This document shows positions 55,288-64,000 of a stretch of 64,000 bases of DNA, in pieces (position 1 is the stretch's first letter; the number at the start of each line of letters is the position of its first letter). Location of the stretch: assembly GCF_000283155.1 (NCBI RefSeq), contig NW_004454283.1:1903779-1967778 (forward strand), in the 5' to 3' direction. The DNA comes from Ceratotherium simum simum. Taxonomy: Eukaryota; Chordata; Mammalia; Perissodactyla; Rhinocerotidae. Below the pieces are notes generated by a model. It was not told where the DNA came from. It searched no databases and saw only the letters and a program-made list of their open reading frames with translations. The position numbers and the translations under genes are program-made.

Positions 55288-55495
55288 TTTTTTTTAAAGA
55301 TTTTATTTATTTTTTTTCCCCCAAAGCCCCAGTAGATAGTTGTATGTCACAGCTGCACATCCTTCTAGTTGCTGTATGTGGGACACGGCCTCAGCATGGC
55401 TGGAGAAGCGACGCGTCGATGCGCGCCTGGGATCCGAACCCAGGCCGACAGCAGCGGAGCGCGAGCACTTAACTGCTAAGCCACGAGGCCAGCCC
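55288..55495 (-). mobile_element. Young ERE SINE, reverse
   Basis: The minus strand starts GGGCTGGCCTCGTGGC, with B-box complement GGGATCCGAACCCAGG and body ending AAAGATTTTATTTATTTT. The perfect 13-bp TSD TGTATATACTTTT is at 55275-55287 and 55496-55508. Retained CpGs (GCGACGCGTCGATGCGCGCC) point to a recent insertion. Confidence 0.96.
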
Positions 55496-55508
55496 TGTAT
55501 ATACTTTT

Positions 55509-56000
55509 GAGCGGCATGAATTTTTACTGGTTATATGATTTATTTGCAATAAAAAAGTTCTAAAATATTGTATTTTATTTTCAGACTTCTTTTGCAGGCT
55601 TAACTGTTTTTGAGGAGAGAAAAAATCTCTTAAGTTGCCCAGCTAAAGCTATAAAATGAAATCACTGTCAGATAAAATATATAATAGTTCCACGAGGGAA
55701 GATAATAACCATCATTAATGAGTTTGAGAAAAGGGCATTGGTTTTGACTGGGTCATTTGTGACCACCAAGACAGCAAGTTTAGCAGAGTGAGGAGGGCAG
55801 AAGCTAGAGAGGTAATGAGTAATGAGGAAATGACTACCACCAACACAGGTCACACATTTTAAACTTTTGGCAACGAAAAGAAGGAGAGATGAGAGAAAGT
55901 TGTTAGGAAGAGCAGCAAAGGTAGCAAAGATTTTTTCTAAGATTAAGAAAATGTTTTTATGTTTGAAGGCAAAAGAGAGAGAATTAAGATTTTAGAGATT
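55509..56000. other. Unassigned; old-repeat-like at 55680-55990
   Basis: 55735-55980 (GGTTTTGACTGGGTCATTTG, GAAGGAGAGATGAGAGAAAG) is purine-rich and reminiscent of an ancient mammalian repeat that I cannot name. No gene seen. Confidence 0.35.
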
Positions 56001-56004
56001 ATAT

Positions 56005-56105
56005 TCTCCAAGGGACCATGCCTGTTTTATCCACAGCTGTATTCATTAGCATCTAGTTATACCTGGCACAGAATAGGTGCCCAATAAATATTTGTTAAAT
56101 GACCA
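56005..56105 (+). mobile_element. L2 3' end, plus strand
   Basis: ACCATGCCTGTTTTATCCAC, AGCATCTAGTTATACCTGGC and CCAATAAATATTTGTTAAAT are the forward L2 terminus. Confidence 0.75.
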
Positions 56106-56324
56106 AACGAAAGGATAAATGGAGAGGGAGGCATTATTCTTCCAATGTCAATGCCAGGTTCCCCTGATAATGGGACAGGACAAAATCCAGAGTTTACCTG
56201 GAAGTTTAAAGAGAAGTTGGGATCTTCTGGGTCTCATTGGTGGGTCGTATACTGCATGATCCCAACCTTTCTTATGCAATACAGTGTGAGGTTCTTTGCT
56301 CCCACTGAGTGTTAGCAGGTGGAA

Positions 56325-56830
56325 GGAAAGGGCAATTCAACCTGAGGTTGTTGAGGGTCTCCTATGTGCCAGACGTGCTGAGCCCTGCAGATGCAGACAT
56401 GAGTGGGGCCACTCTCTGCCTGGAGAAGCTCACCAGCCAGCGGGGTAGGAGACCCTAAACCACCATAATGCCATGGGCCAAATGCTACCTGCCAGCGGCA
56501 GAGCAGGAGTGCCCTGGGAACACAGATAATGGCATCAGTAATTCTGCTGGAGATGTGTTCCAGGAAAGATACACAGAGGAGGTGACTTGAGCTGGATATG
56601 GGAGATAATTCCCTAATTATATTCATTCATTTACTCAACAACTATTTATTGAGCACCTAGTCTGTGCCAGGCATGGTGCTAGGCTCTGGGGACACCAGGG
56701 TGAGCAGAAACAGACATAGCCCTGCCCTCATGGCATTCACAGCATAGTGGGGAGAAGAGCCATTAATCTTACAATTACACAAACAAATGCAAAACTAAAC
56801 CCGAGATGAGGGCTAGAAAGGAGAGATGCA
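56325..56830 (-). mobile_element. L2 fragments, reverse
   Basis: Two reverse L2 pieces. 56330-56600 includes TGTGCCAGACGTGCTGAGCC and GAGGAGGTGACTTGAGCTGG. 56623-56790 includes TTCATTTACTCAACAACTAT, CCAGGCATGGTGCTAGGCTC and TAGCCCTGCCCTCATGGCAT. Confidence 0.75.
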
Positions 56831-56859
56831 AGGTTTTATGAAAGGTGAAACAATTGTGA

Positions 56860-57215
56860 ATTAATTAATCTGTAGAGAATGTATGTGGCAGACTGCTAGC
56901 TGTATTACAATGTGATGAAAGAACTCTTGGCCACCAGGATAGACTGAATTTCCCAGCCCCATGCCTATTTGGCTAGGTTTGGCCATGTGACTAAGTTATG
57001 GCCAATAGTACATGAACAGAAGTTGTGTGACTCCTGGGTGTGTCCTTAAAAGGAAGAGTTTGTCTTCCCTTTCCTGTCTTCCCCCTGGTTGGAGGTGGTG
57101 ATGAGCCATCTTGGAGCATATGGACCAGGGCAATACTCTAGGGATGGTGGAATAAGAAGAGAGAAGGTGCCTGGGTCAATGACATCCACAAGCTACCTTA
57201 GGAGCCTTGGAATCC
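56860..57215 (+). mobile_element. MLT1-type LTR, plus strand
   Basis: TTTGGCCATGTGACTAAGTT, ATGGCCAATAGTACATGAAC, GCCATCTTGGAGCATATGGA and GAAGGTGCCTGGGTCAATGA follow the same ancient LTR pattern as 35209-35690 and 53565-53975. Confidence 0.55.
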
Positions 57216-58136
57216 TTCCACCCCGGCAGTTGTGTGAAAGAAAAATTCATTTCCTTCCTCTTTAGGGAACTATCATTTACGTTCTTTATGAGAGCAGCTA
57301 AACCCGTATATCTTAACTTATACAGTATACAAAATACTGGTCATTGCTTCATAATACAACAAACAATAACATTAGTCCTGCCTCTGTTAAGAAACTACTT
57401 GCATTCTAAAACAAGATTTGATTATTCATATGCTCAGAATTTGAGGATTTTGTTGCTGGGGAAAAGGAAGTAATCTGGGGATATGGAGAGAAATTTGGTT
57501 TCCAGAAGTTTTCATGACCTTTCAAAAGCTCTCGAATCTACTAGATTGAGTTGTGTGCAGCCTTAAGTACCTGAAGGCTGGCATGTCTGAGCACAGCTTA
57601 TCATCACAGAAGTGGGAAAGCACGGCTTTGTAGACAGATAATAACTCCCTTCTCCATGCTTCCCTGTGATGTATTCTTCGAGTGGAAGCATGTCCTAAAG
57701 AAATGTGGTCTAGATCTCTGCCTCAGACAGGATGCAATAAATACTGTCAGTAAGACATGGCTTTCTGTCCCATTTTCACGATCTTTCGGGAAAGGAGTTT
57801 CAATTTAGTAACATGCTTCGTTAGGGGAAAATGGCTTTGAGTTACTTTATCAAAGTGTTTTCTCACCCACTAGCCTTCCTGTATCCTCCTCCCGAGAGCT
57901 TGGGTGTGGGGCAGATGCATTATCACTTTGCCTGTTATATAGTCCAAGAATCTGACTGACACACGAGGTCATGAGGCTTGCAGGAGGATAGGCAGTGTCC
58001 CATCCCCAGGCCCACCTTCCTTGTCACTTACCAGCTTTGCGTCTCGAGCACCCAAATCAGTGAACGTTCCCTGACCATCTCTTCTCTGGAGGGCCTGAGC
58101 CAGGCATAGTGAGTGAGCCACAAAGGTGCACAGGAA
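57216..58136. other. Unique sequence, no gene seen
   Basis: No repeats recognised; longest frame 88 codons (57207-57473) without recognisable features. Confidence 0.45.
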
Positions 58137-58330
58137 GGGGCCGGCCCCGCAGCCTAGTGATTAAGTTGTGCGCACTCCGCTTCAGCAGCCCAGGTTCGCA
58201 GGTCCCAGGCACAGACCTACACCACTCAGCAGCCATGCTGTGGCAGTGACCCACATATGAAATAGAGGAAGACTGGCACAGATGTTAGCTCAGTGCTAAT
58301 CTCCCTCAAGCAAAAAAAAAAAAAAAAAAA
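58137..58330 (+). mobile_element. ERE SINE, plus strand
   Basis: GGGGCCGGCCCCGCAGCCTA head; the B-box area is shortened (CAGGTTCGCAGGTCCCAG); body CCATGCTGTGGCAGTGACCC; tail CTCAGTGCTAATCTCCCTCA then about 20 A. The flanking GTGCACA (58127-58133 and 58332 onward) suggests an aged TSD. Confidence 0.92.
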
Positions 58331-59375
58331 GCGTGCACATGACAGAGCTCTTGGCCTCTGGGAGCTTTGGGGCTTGGTGGGGAAATATGACAGGTATGTA
58401 CACATGGCTACAATACGAAGCTCTGTAGGGTGAGCACCATGTGACGGGCACAGGCAACAATGCTCTGGGCCCTTCAGATGGGAACAGCCAGTAAGAACAA
58501 AAAATGAAGGTGTTGCAACTGCTGGAACTCCCACCCTCCCATGCCCACAGGAGCTGAACCATAAGCTGTGGGCACTAGTACTAATAATTGCGAAGCTGCA
58601 GGTGCTAATACCCTGCTGCCTACCCACACACATGTACACGCACACACACACTTACACCCACGGAGCAGGGACTGAGACTAAACACACCAGGCCTAACATC
58701 CTGTTTTTGGAAGTCAACACTCAGGTTGAAGCTTCCCAGTCCCCAGACTACTGTTCTTTACCACACCATCACCATTTAGAGTTCTTTATTTGCTTATTCT
58801 TAACCCAATTCTCTACATCTCCTTCACCTCCCAATCCCTTCCATTGTGATCTCTGGAACTGTCTCCCACCTGGCCACCCCAACTCTGTTTAGATCACCAC
58901 TTAACTTTGTCCTCTCAGCTGGTGCTGGTTTAGTCCCTCACAGCCCATAAACTTCAGGATAAGGAGGTAGGTGTAGCAACACACATTCTAGCCCTCCAAA
59001 TACAGGAACCAGAAAGTGTAGAAATTTTTTTTCTTACAGCTCCAATTCCTTGACTCTCTCAAAGCCAGGGTGCAGATGTGTGACTTGGATTCTGTCAGTC
59101 AGAGGCACCCATAGGACACCTGGAGGTGGAGGTGAGTCAAGTCATCTGGAGGTAAGTCAAGGTCCTCTGGCAAGTACTGTGAAGGGAGAGTCTGAGGCAG
59201 CTGTGGAAGTTTCTGGAGTCCTGTCCCCTCACAGGGCAGAGTAGCGGGTGGTGGGGGCATTTCTTCTGACTGTGTTGCCCCCAGGGCCCTAACATCTAAG
59301 CCCAGTTCTGTGGCACTCCCACACTAGCCAGACTGAATTCCACTCTCTGCAACTAAGAACCCTGACCCACCCATT
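58331..59375. other. Unique DNA with a CA-rich microsatellite
   Basis: An AC-rich interrupted microsatellite lies at 58623-58660. The rest shows no repeat or gene I can support; frames reach 141 codons on the minus strand but overlap the ERE. Confidence 0.4.
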
Positions 59376-59379
59376 TGTT

Positions 59380-59510
59380 CATTCACTGTACAAATATTTA
59401 TTCAGCACCAACTTTGTGCTAGGCACTTTTCAAGGTGCTGAGAATCCAGCAGTGAACAAGACAGACATAATCCCTGACCTCAAGAGGCTCACGTTCAGGG
59501 TGAGAGGAGG
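59380..59510 (-). mobile_element. L2 3' end, reverse
   Basis: GTACAAATATTTATTCAGCA, TTGTGCTAGGCACTTTTCAA and AGTGAACAAGACAGACATAA match the reverse L2 terminus. Confidence 0.75.
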
Positions 59511-60557
59511 ACTGCCAATAGACAAAAGACGTAGTCAACTATACAGTACAGTAGTGATAAGTTTGGTTCTTGTTTCTTACCTCTCTCTTTCAAGTTTCTC
59601 TCTGTTGCTTGCTGAAACGAAGGTTGAAAGAAAAATCCCATCCCCATAGGGTGACAAACCACTTCCGCCTTGTTCATTTTTCTGCATCAGACTTTGTGTT
59701 ATGTCAAGCCCTCCATCTCCACAGTCCACAAACCACAGTGTACGTGAAATATAACTTTATTGGTGCTAATGAGTTCTAGTTGAAGTCCCCATGTCACCAG
59801 ATGGCCAAACCTTCCCCTTACCACAAAGTTGCATCTAAGTTTTGGGGGGTGAGGGTGTCTTACCAAGGTACTCGAGTCACGTTAAGGGGCGTGCCTTCTG
59901 GTACTCGATGTCTGTCTTCTTTCTGCACTGACACCACGGAGAGGTCCATTGCCCCTAAGTACTTGGTTGTGCAAGGGCTCCCCACGTACCTGTCTGCACA
60001 AGTCTCTTGTTCAGTGGCTCTCTCTGCCACATGCAAGCCTCTGAAATGGCTACCTGGTGCCCTTGCTGCCCAAGATATTATGGAGTCATTCCCTCCATCT
60101 GGGTTCTGGCCACCTCGCTGCAGCGCTTCTCAGCGAGGGAGACATCAGTTCCCTCTCTTCTCAGATCCCACAAACCTCCCCATACTTAGTCCAGTCAAAA
60201 TAGGTCTTCTTCCTTCTTACTTCTCTTTCAGAGTCCGCCCTTCTCCTCAGTTGGGGAAAGGGATATGGGAAGAGGATCTATTACTGTAATTTAGGTTTCC
60301 TCCCAAGTGTTTTATGCATGCCAATAATTCATTCCTTTCCTGAAAGGGCCTAGGCTTCTGGAATCAGAAAAGAGCTTTTCCATCCCCCACCCCACCCCAC
60401 CCCTAGTTTTCTGCTGTCCTGATCTCCCGTAAGGCAATAAGCCTGGAGCAGTTGAACTTATTGAAATGGCACAGGAGCAAAGCATCATAAGGAAACATAT
60501 GATGGAGGAAGGAAGGTGGAAAGAAACAGCTAATATTTTAAAAATATCACTCCACAG
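59511..60557. other. Unassigned, with a 169-codon open frame
   Basis: A plus-strand frame runs at 59780-60289 (169 codons). It is Ser/Pro-rich, without signal peptide, domain or recognisable relatives. It overlaps a second 60-codon frame and starts in no evident promoter context. The stretch has more CpGs than average (for example ACTCGAGTCACGTTAAGGGG at 59871). No repeat family was recognised. It may be chance or an unrecognised LTR-type sequence. Confidence 0.3.
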
Positions 60558-60821
60558 AGGCAGCCCTGATGGCCAAGCGGTTAAAGTTCAGTATGCTCCA
60601 CTTCAGCGGCCCAGGTTCAGTTCCCAGGAGTGGAACCACAACACTCATCTGTCAGTAGCCATGCTGTGGAGGTGGCTCACGTAGAAGAATCAGAAGAATT
60701 TACAACTAGAATATACAACTATGTACTGGGGCTTTGAGGAAGGGAGAAGAAAAAAAAGGAGGAAGATTGGCAATAGATATTAGCTTAGGGCAAATCTTCC
60801 ACTGCAAAAAAAAAAAAAAAA
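60558..60821 (+). mobile_element. ERE SINE, plus strand (older copy)
   Basis: GGCAGCCCTGATGGCCAAGC head, B-box-like AGGTTCAGTTCCCAGG, CCATGCTGTGGAGGTGGCTC body, CTATGTACTGGGGCTTTGAG segment, GGAGGAAGATTGGCAATAGA tail module and A-run. More diverged than its neighbours; TSD not clear. Confidence 0.9.
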
Positions 60822-61702
60822 TCACAGACAACAAGATATAGCAGAAGAAATGCAGCAGGGGAGTAAGAATGAAGACGTGGGAAGGAAAATAAAAGAAAGC
60901 TGATACCACTGTGTGTATCCATTGTTTTGGGGACTGAATGAAGTTTGAAATAATCAAATTGTTTGTTTTTTCATTTAGGAGCCTGGTTTTTCCTAATCGA
61001 AAGACTGCTCAAGCCAAGTTATAGATACAGCTCAAGATAGGGACCAAAATGTGCGGTGTCAGGAATAGTATTTCAGATGTGTGTACTTTTCCTTTAAAAG
61101 GTAGGGACATATGGGGTAGGAGGGGATGTGTGAGGAGAAAAGTGACTTCTGTATCAAGGAAAAGCTGCCCAGAGTCAAATCATAATAAAGGGAGCCATAC
61201 ACAGGTAGACCAGCTTCAAGGGGCCAGAACGAAGGAATAAATCACACCAAAATGGCAAAATCTGCCCAAAGGGATACAGAAAAACAACTCAACATTGTAA
61301 GAAAGTGAAAGCTGAAAATGAAGCTTTGAATAGGAAGAGAGGAGAAAAGATCACAAGAAGAGAAAGAGAGAGATAAGCAAGACGGAGTAGTGGTAGAAAA
61401 GGAGCAGTTTAAGTCCCTGCTGAGTAAAGAAGTACACATTTATAAATAGTATATTCAAGAAGCATATTCCAAAAACAAGTTTGTTATTACCAAAAACAAG
61501 TTTCTGGTCAGTCAGTATATGTGATAAACATTAATCCTTCATTAATCATTTGGCAAATGGATATTTTGGGAATTGACTAAAGCCCCAGAGTGAAAGCCCA
61601 GATTCTACCTTAGCCTCTGATCCCAAACCCTAGTTTTAGGGTTATTTCTCCACACAGTGGAGAAATAACTTCACATCATGTCCCACTTCCTCCTGAAACA
61701 AA
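60822..61702. other. Unique purine-rich DNA with a perfect hairpin
   Basis: No repeat recognised. 61250-61430 is A/G-rich. Two copies of CCAAAAACAAGTTT stand at about 61468 and 61490. A perfect 12-bp inverted repeat with a 5-bp loop lies at 61641-61669. No gene seen. Confidence 0.4.
61641..61669. repeat. Perfect 12-bp inverted repeat (hairpin)
   Basis: GTTATTTCTCCA, loop CACAG, TGGAGAAATAAC. It is AT-rich and not followed by a T-run that would suggest anything functional. The right arm recurs at 62356-62367 inside the LTR downstream. Confidence 0.9.
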
Positions 61703-61991
61703 TGAAAGAGGTGAAATAAAGTAGCCAAATAGGAAATCAAACAGGGCCCTAGTGAAAATTAATAATGGAAACCTCATTTAAAATGGAGTTGAGAGGCAGA
61801 CGGGGGACCTCTCATGCCCTACGATGATGGCAGAGCCCAACAGGAAGAAGAAAGACTTCTTCTTGCTCAGCAACAGCTCAGCCAATGAGAGATTGTCACA
61901 GCTCAGCCAATGAAAAGCCACTACACTTGGGACTCCCAGTCTCCTCAATGGACTCTGTTTACAACAGCCCTCCCAGCTTCCTCTTCCCCTC

Positions 61992-62000
61992 TATAAAAAA
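61992..62000 (+). promoter_or_regulatory. LTR TATA box with upstream CCAAT boxes
   Basis: TATAAAAAA lies about 80-110 bp downstream of two CCAAT boxes (61882-61886 and 61907-61911) that sit in duplicated 15-bp units. It also lies about 90 bp upstream of the poly(A) signal. The spacing is that of a gammaretrovirus-like LTR promoter. Whether it is still active cannot be judged. Confidence 0.6.
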
Positions 62001-62091
62001 GTTTCTCCTCTCCTTGCTGCTTGGGGCTTACACATGGTTCACCATGGTTGCCAACCCCAAATTGCAATTCTTTGTTGATCCTGAATAAACC

Positions 62092-62334
62092 TTTTTTTTT
62101 TTTTGCTGAGGAAGATTCACCCTGAGCTAACATCTGTTGCCAATCTTCTACTTTGTTTACTTGAGGAAGATTAGCCCTGAGCTAACATCAGTGCCAATCT
62201 TCCTCCTCTATTTTGTGGGTCAGCACCACAGCATGGCTGCTGAGTGGTGTAAGCCCGTGCCCGGGATCTGAACCTGCGAACCTGGACCACCAAAGCGGAG
62301 TGCACTGAAACCAAACTACGCCATGGGGCTGGCT
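62092..62334 (-). mobile_element. ERE SINE inserted at the LTR poly(A) signal
   Basis: Reverse ERE between perfect 12-bp duplications CCTGAATAAACC (62080-62091 and 62335-62346). The minus strand begins AGCCAGCCCCATGGCG; B-box complement GGGATCTGAACCTGCG; two GAGGAAGATT tail modules. The duplication contains AATAAA, so the LTR now has two copies of its poly(A) signal. Confidence 0.95.
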
Positions 62335-62396
62335 CCTGAATAAACCCATTTTTGCTGGAGAAATAACTGGTTGTCTATTTTTTAAGGTCAACATTT

Positions 62397-62414
62397 TGGT
62401 GGCCCATATAGGGA
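62397..62414 (+). other. Candidate retroviral primer-binding site
   Basis: TGGTGGCCCATATAGGGA starts with the obligatory TGG (complement of tRNA CCA) 3 bp after the LTR end CA at 62393. I cannot assign the tRNA with confidence. A proviral leader follows. Confidence 0.55.
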
Positions 62415-63548
62415 TCCAGAGAAGACCCCCAATTACTCCGAGGCTGGTGATCAAACAGGTGTATCACCCACAAAAGAGCCCATTGAGCTTGCTGCTTTTC
62501 TCACCAACTCTGGAGTTTGAGAGTAAGACTTTCTCCAGATGTGAGCTTCCACACTCTTTGCATCTTGAAGGTCTCCAGGCTCTATTCAAGATCTATTTTA
62601 AGGTTTTGTCCTTTTCTGGTTAAGGCCTTGTTTTGTCTTTGACTACTTATTTGGCACTTTAGCCTGACTCTTCTGAATCAGGATGTTACATTGGAACTGG
62701 CTGCTCAGCCTTCAGTCCAATTTCTTTGGAATCAGACTGATCCCTTTTGTTTTGTTTTGTTTTTTTTTTTTAAAGATTTTATTTATTTATTTTTCCCCCC
62801 AAAGCCCCAGTAGATAGTTGTGTGTCATAGCTGCACATCCCTCCAGCTGCTGCATGTGGGACGCGGCCCCAGCATGGCCGGAGAAGCAGCGCGTCGGTGC
62901 GCGCCCGGGATCCAAACCCGGATCGCCAGCAGCAGAGCGCGCGCACTTAACCACCAAGCCACGGGGCCGGCCCCAGACTGATCCCTTTTGAACCAAGCTG
63001 TTCTATTAGAACTGTGCTGTTCAGCCTTTGGCCTGATTCTTTTGGGATTAGGCTGTTCCCTTAGAACTGTGCTAGTATTAAGCCTGCAGGTTGTTTGAGC
63101 TAATCAAGCTGTTTGAGCTGTTTAGGCTGTTTGAAAACTATTCTTTTACGCTAAAGAAAAACCTCTGATAAATGGGATCCCAGTTATCTCAGTATTTTGA
63201 GGCTGCCCCCTCCTATAGGGACCCTGGACAATTTTATTTTTAAAAACTGTGGTCACTCCTCATGTGCATTTCTAACTAAATGGACCAACTTAACCAAAAG
63301 TAATTTAGAATACCAATGGCCATTATGGGGAACTTTAGAACTCCCCAAACTTACTCTTCTTAAAACTGAATTGGACAGTTTTAGCTCTGTGATTTCCAAG
63401 GACTGAATGGAATGCCTATTTCGATTGGTATTTTGAGGTTTCCAAACATTATTAGGAGTCTAAAATTGCCTCTTTGCGCAATAAAATTTTAAGATTAACT
63501 GAGGCAAACAAATGATTAAAAAAGAGATAAAATGGCTTCTGAAGCCTC
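62415..63548 (+). mobile_element. Proviral leader with degenerate tandem repeats
   Basis: Sequence between primer-binding site and gag-like region. Between about 62655 and 63120 an imperfect unit recurs (AGCCTGACTCTTCTGAATCA, AGCCTTCAGTCCAATTTCTT, AGCCTTTGGCCTGATTCTTT), each followed by a GGAACTG/AGAACTGTGCT phrase. The repeats are interrupted by an ERE at 62750-62974. 63120-63548 is without recognised features. Confidence 0.5.
62750..62974 (-). mobile_element. Young ERE SINE in the proviral leader, reverse
   Basis: Perfect 16-bp TSD AGACTGATCCCTTTTG (62734-62749 and 62975-62990). The minus strand begins GGGGCCGGCCCCGTGGC; B-box complement GGGATCCAAACCCGG; the body keeps many CpGs (GCGCGTCGGTGCGCGCCCGG). 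One of the least decayed elements in the window. Confidence 0.97.
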
Positions 63549-63829
63549 ATGTTCCTCTCCCCCATTCCTCACGCTCAGGCCTTGCCTCTGGTGCCATCTT
63601 TCTCCTCCCCTTCTATACCATCTACAGGTCCCTGCTTTATAGAAATGGGATCAAGCACCGAGAGTGCGACTCTGGTGTCAGAAAGACACTCATCTCCAAT
63701 TACTGAGGGTAACTCTATACCCTCAGTTCCCCCAGACTCTCTCACTGAACTTCCCTCTTTTCCTGAACCTCTCCCCACTGCCTCTTCCTCTGAACCTATC
63801 AGAACCTGTCCCTTTAAAATTAAGCCTTC
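63549..63829 (+). pseudogene. ERV gag-like fragment (interrupted)
   Basis: An open plus-strand frame from 63549 is rich in Pro and Ser and is positioned where the first gag product should follow the leader. The proline-rich style (for example PSFPEPLPT) and the CPF-containing end resemble the linker before the capsid of gammaretrovirus-like gag proteins. This is inferred from composition and position, not a proven match. It is cut at about 63829 by an L1, so no complete gag can be made from this copy. Frames overlapping on both strands are incidental. Confidence 0.5.
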
Positions 63830-64000
63830 TTGCAACAAAAAGAATAAAATACCTAGGAATAAACTTAACCAAAGAGGTGAAAGATCTGTACACCGAAAAC
63901 TAGAAAACATTTCTGAAAGAAATTGAAGAAGACACAAAGAAATGGAAAGATATTCCGTGCTCTTGGATTGGAAGAATTAACATAGTTAAGATGTCCATAC
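63829..64000 (+). mobile_element. 5'-truncated young L1, ORF2 fragment, runs off the window
   Basis: From TTGCAACAAAAAGAATAAAA the sequence reads as a well-preserved L1 ORF2 segment (KRIKYLGINLTKEVKDLYTEN, then the [19 protein letters not shown] type phrases after an in-frame TAG at 63901-63903). The left edge abuts the gag-like region, so this is a truncated insertion into the provirus. The 3' end and TSD are outside the window. Confidence 0.9.

Larger units (their letters stand above)
61703..62393 (+). mobile_element. ERV1-like 5' LTR (proviral), interrupted by an ERE
   Basis: The LTR has a U3 with two CCAAT boxes inside a 15-bp direct repeat (CAGCTCAGCCAATGA at 61875-61889 and 61900-61914), TATAAAAAA at 61992-62000, an AATAAA at 62084-62089 and an end at GGTCAACA (62393). 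A primer-binding-site-like sequence follows 3 bp later. The left boundary near 61703 (TGAAAGAGG) is a guess because the 3' LTR lies outside the window. The net length without the ERE is about 440 bp. It is an old endogenous copy without an evident functional internal region. Confidence 0.7.

Noticed and set aside
60970..60990. Splice acceptor (T-rich tract then TTTAG|GAGCC)
   Set aside because: No open frame or donor partner supports an exon; such motifs are frequent by chance.
63575..63937. 120-codon minus-strand frame
   Set aside because: Antisense to the gag-like region and continues into the L1; a by-product of the Pro/Ser-rich codon pattern.

Overview
The window is mammalian nuclear DNA without a recognisable host protein-coding gene. 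The organism is almost certainly a perissodactyl, most simply an equid. At least a dozen copies of the equine tRNA-derived SINE (ERE) are present, each showing the diagnostic GGCCGGCCC-type head, an internal GGTTC/GATCC B-box and an A- or T-rich tail. They sit beside L1 3' ends of the laurasiatherian/equine type and ancient mammalian repeats (MIR, L2, L3/CR1, MaLR LTRs, hAT MITEs). The longest open frame is 186 codons and belongs to a broken L1. Nothing has exon structure, so the region is intergenic or deep intronic.

Layout. 1-9 kb: old reverse-strand L1/HAL1 fragments cut by a MaLR LTR, a hAT element and an ERE. 10-14.7 kb: an old L1 carrying a 3.4-kb internally deleted L1 with matching target-site duplications (TSDs). 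15.5-16.7 kb: repeat-free DNA rich in surviving CpGs, the best candidate for a conserved regulatory element. 16.9-25 kb: MIR, MLT1, two forward L1 3' ends, an LTR, one ERE and unique DNA. 25.1-33.8 kb: a nest in which a near full-length reverse L1 sits inside an older L1 3' end and is itself interrupted by a 1.3-kb L1, two very short L1 3' ends and an ERE. 34-44.5 kb: L2, MIR, split hAT, old L1 5' region, unique DNA, MLT1 split by an ERV LTR. 44.5-48.8 kb: forward L1 with EREs and a composite SINE with an RTE-like tail. 49-61.7 kb: ERV LTR, MIR, L3/CR1 split by a MaLR LTR, MLT1, L2, EREs and unique stretches. 61.7-64 kb: the 5' end of an ERV1-like provirus (LTR, primer-binding site, leader, start of a gag-like region), holding two EREs and cut by an L1 that runs off the window.

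No genes act together here. Function can be proposed only for the candidate conserved non-coding elements and, historically, for the promoters and poly(A) signals of the retroelements. Repeat families were recognised from remembered consensus features, not from a search. Superfamily calls are firmer than subfamily names, and boundaries are approximate unless a TSD is quoted.
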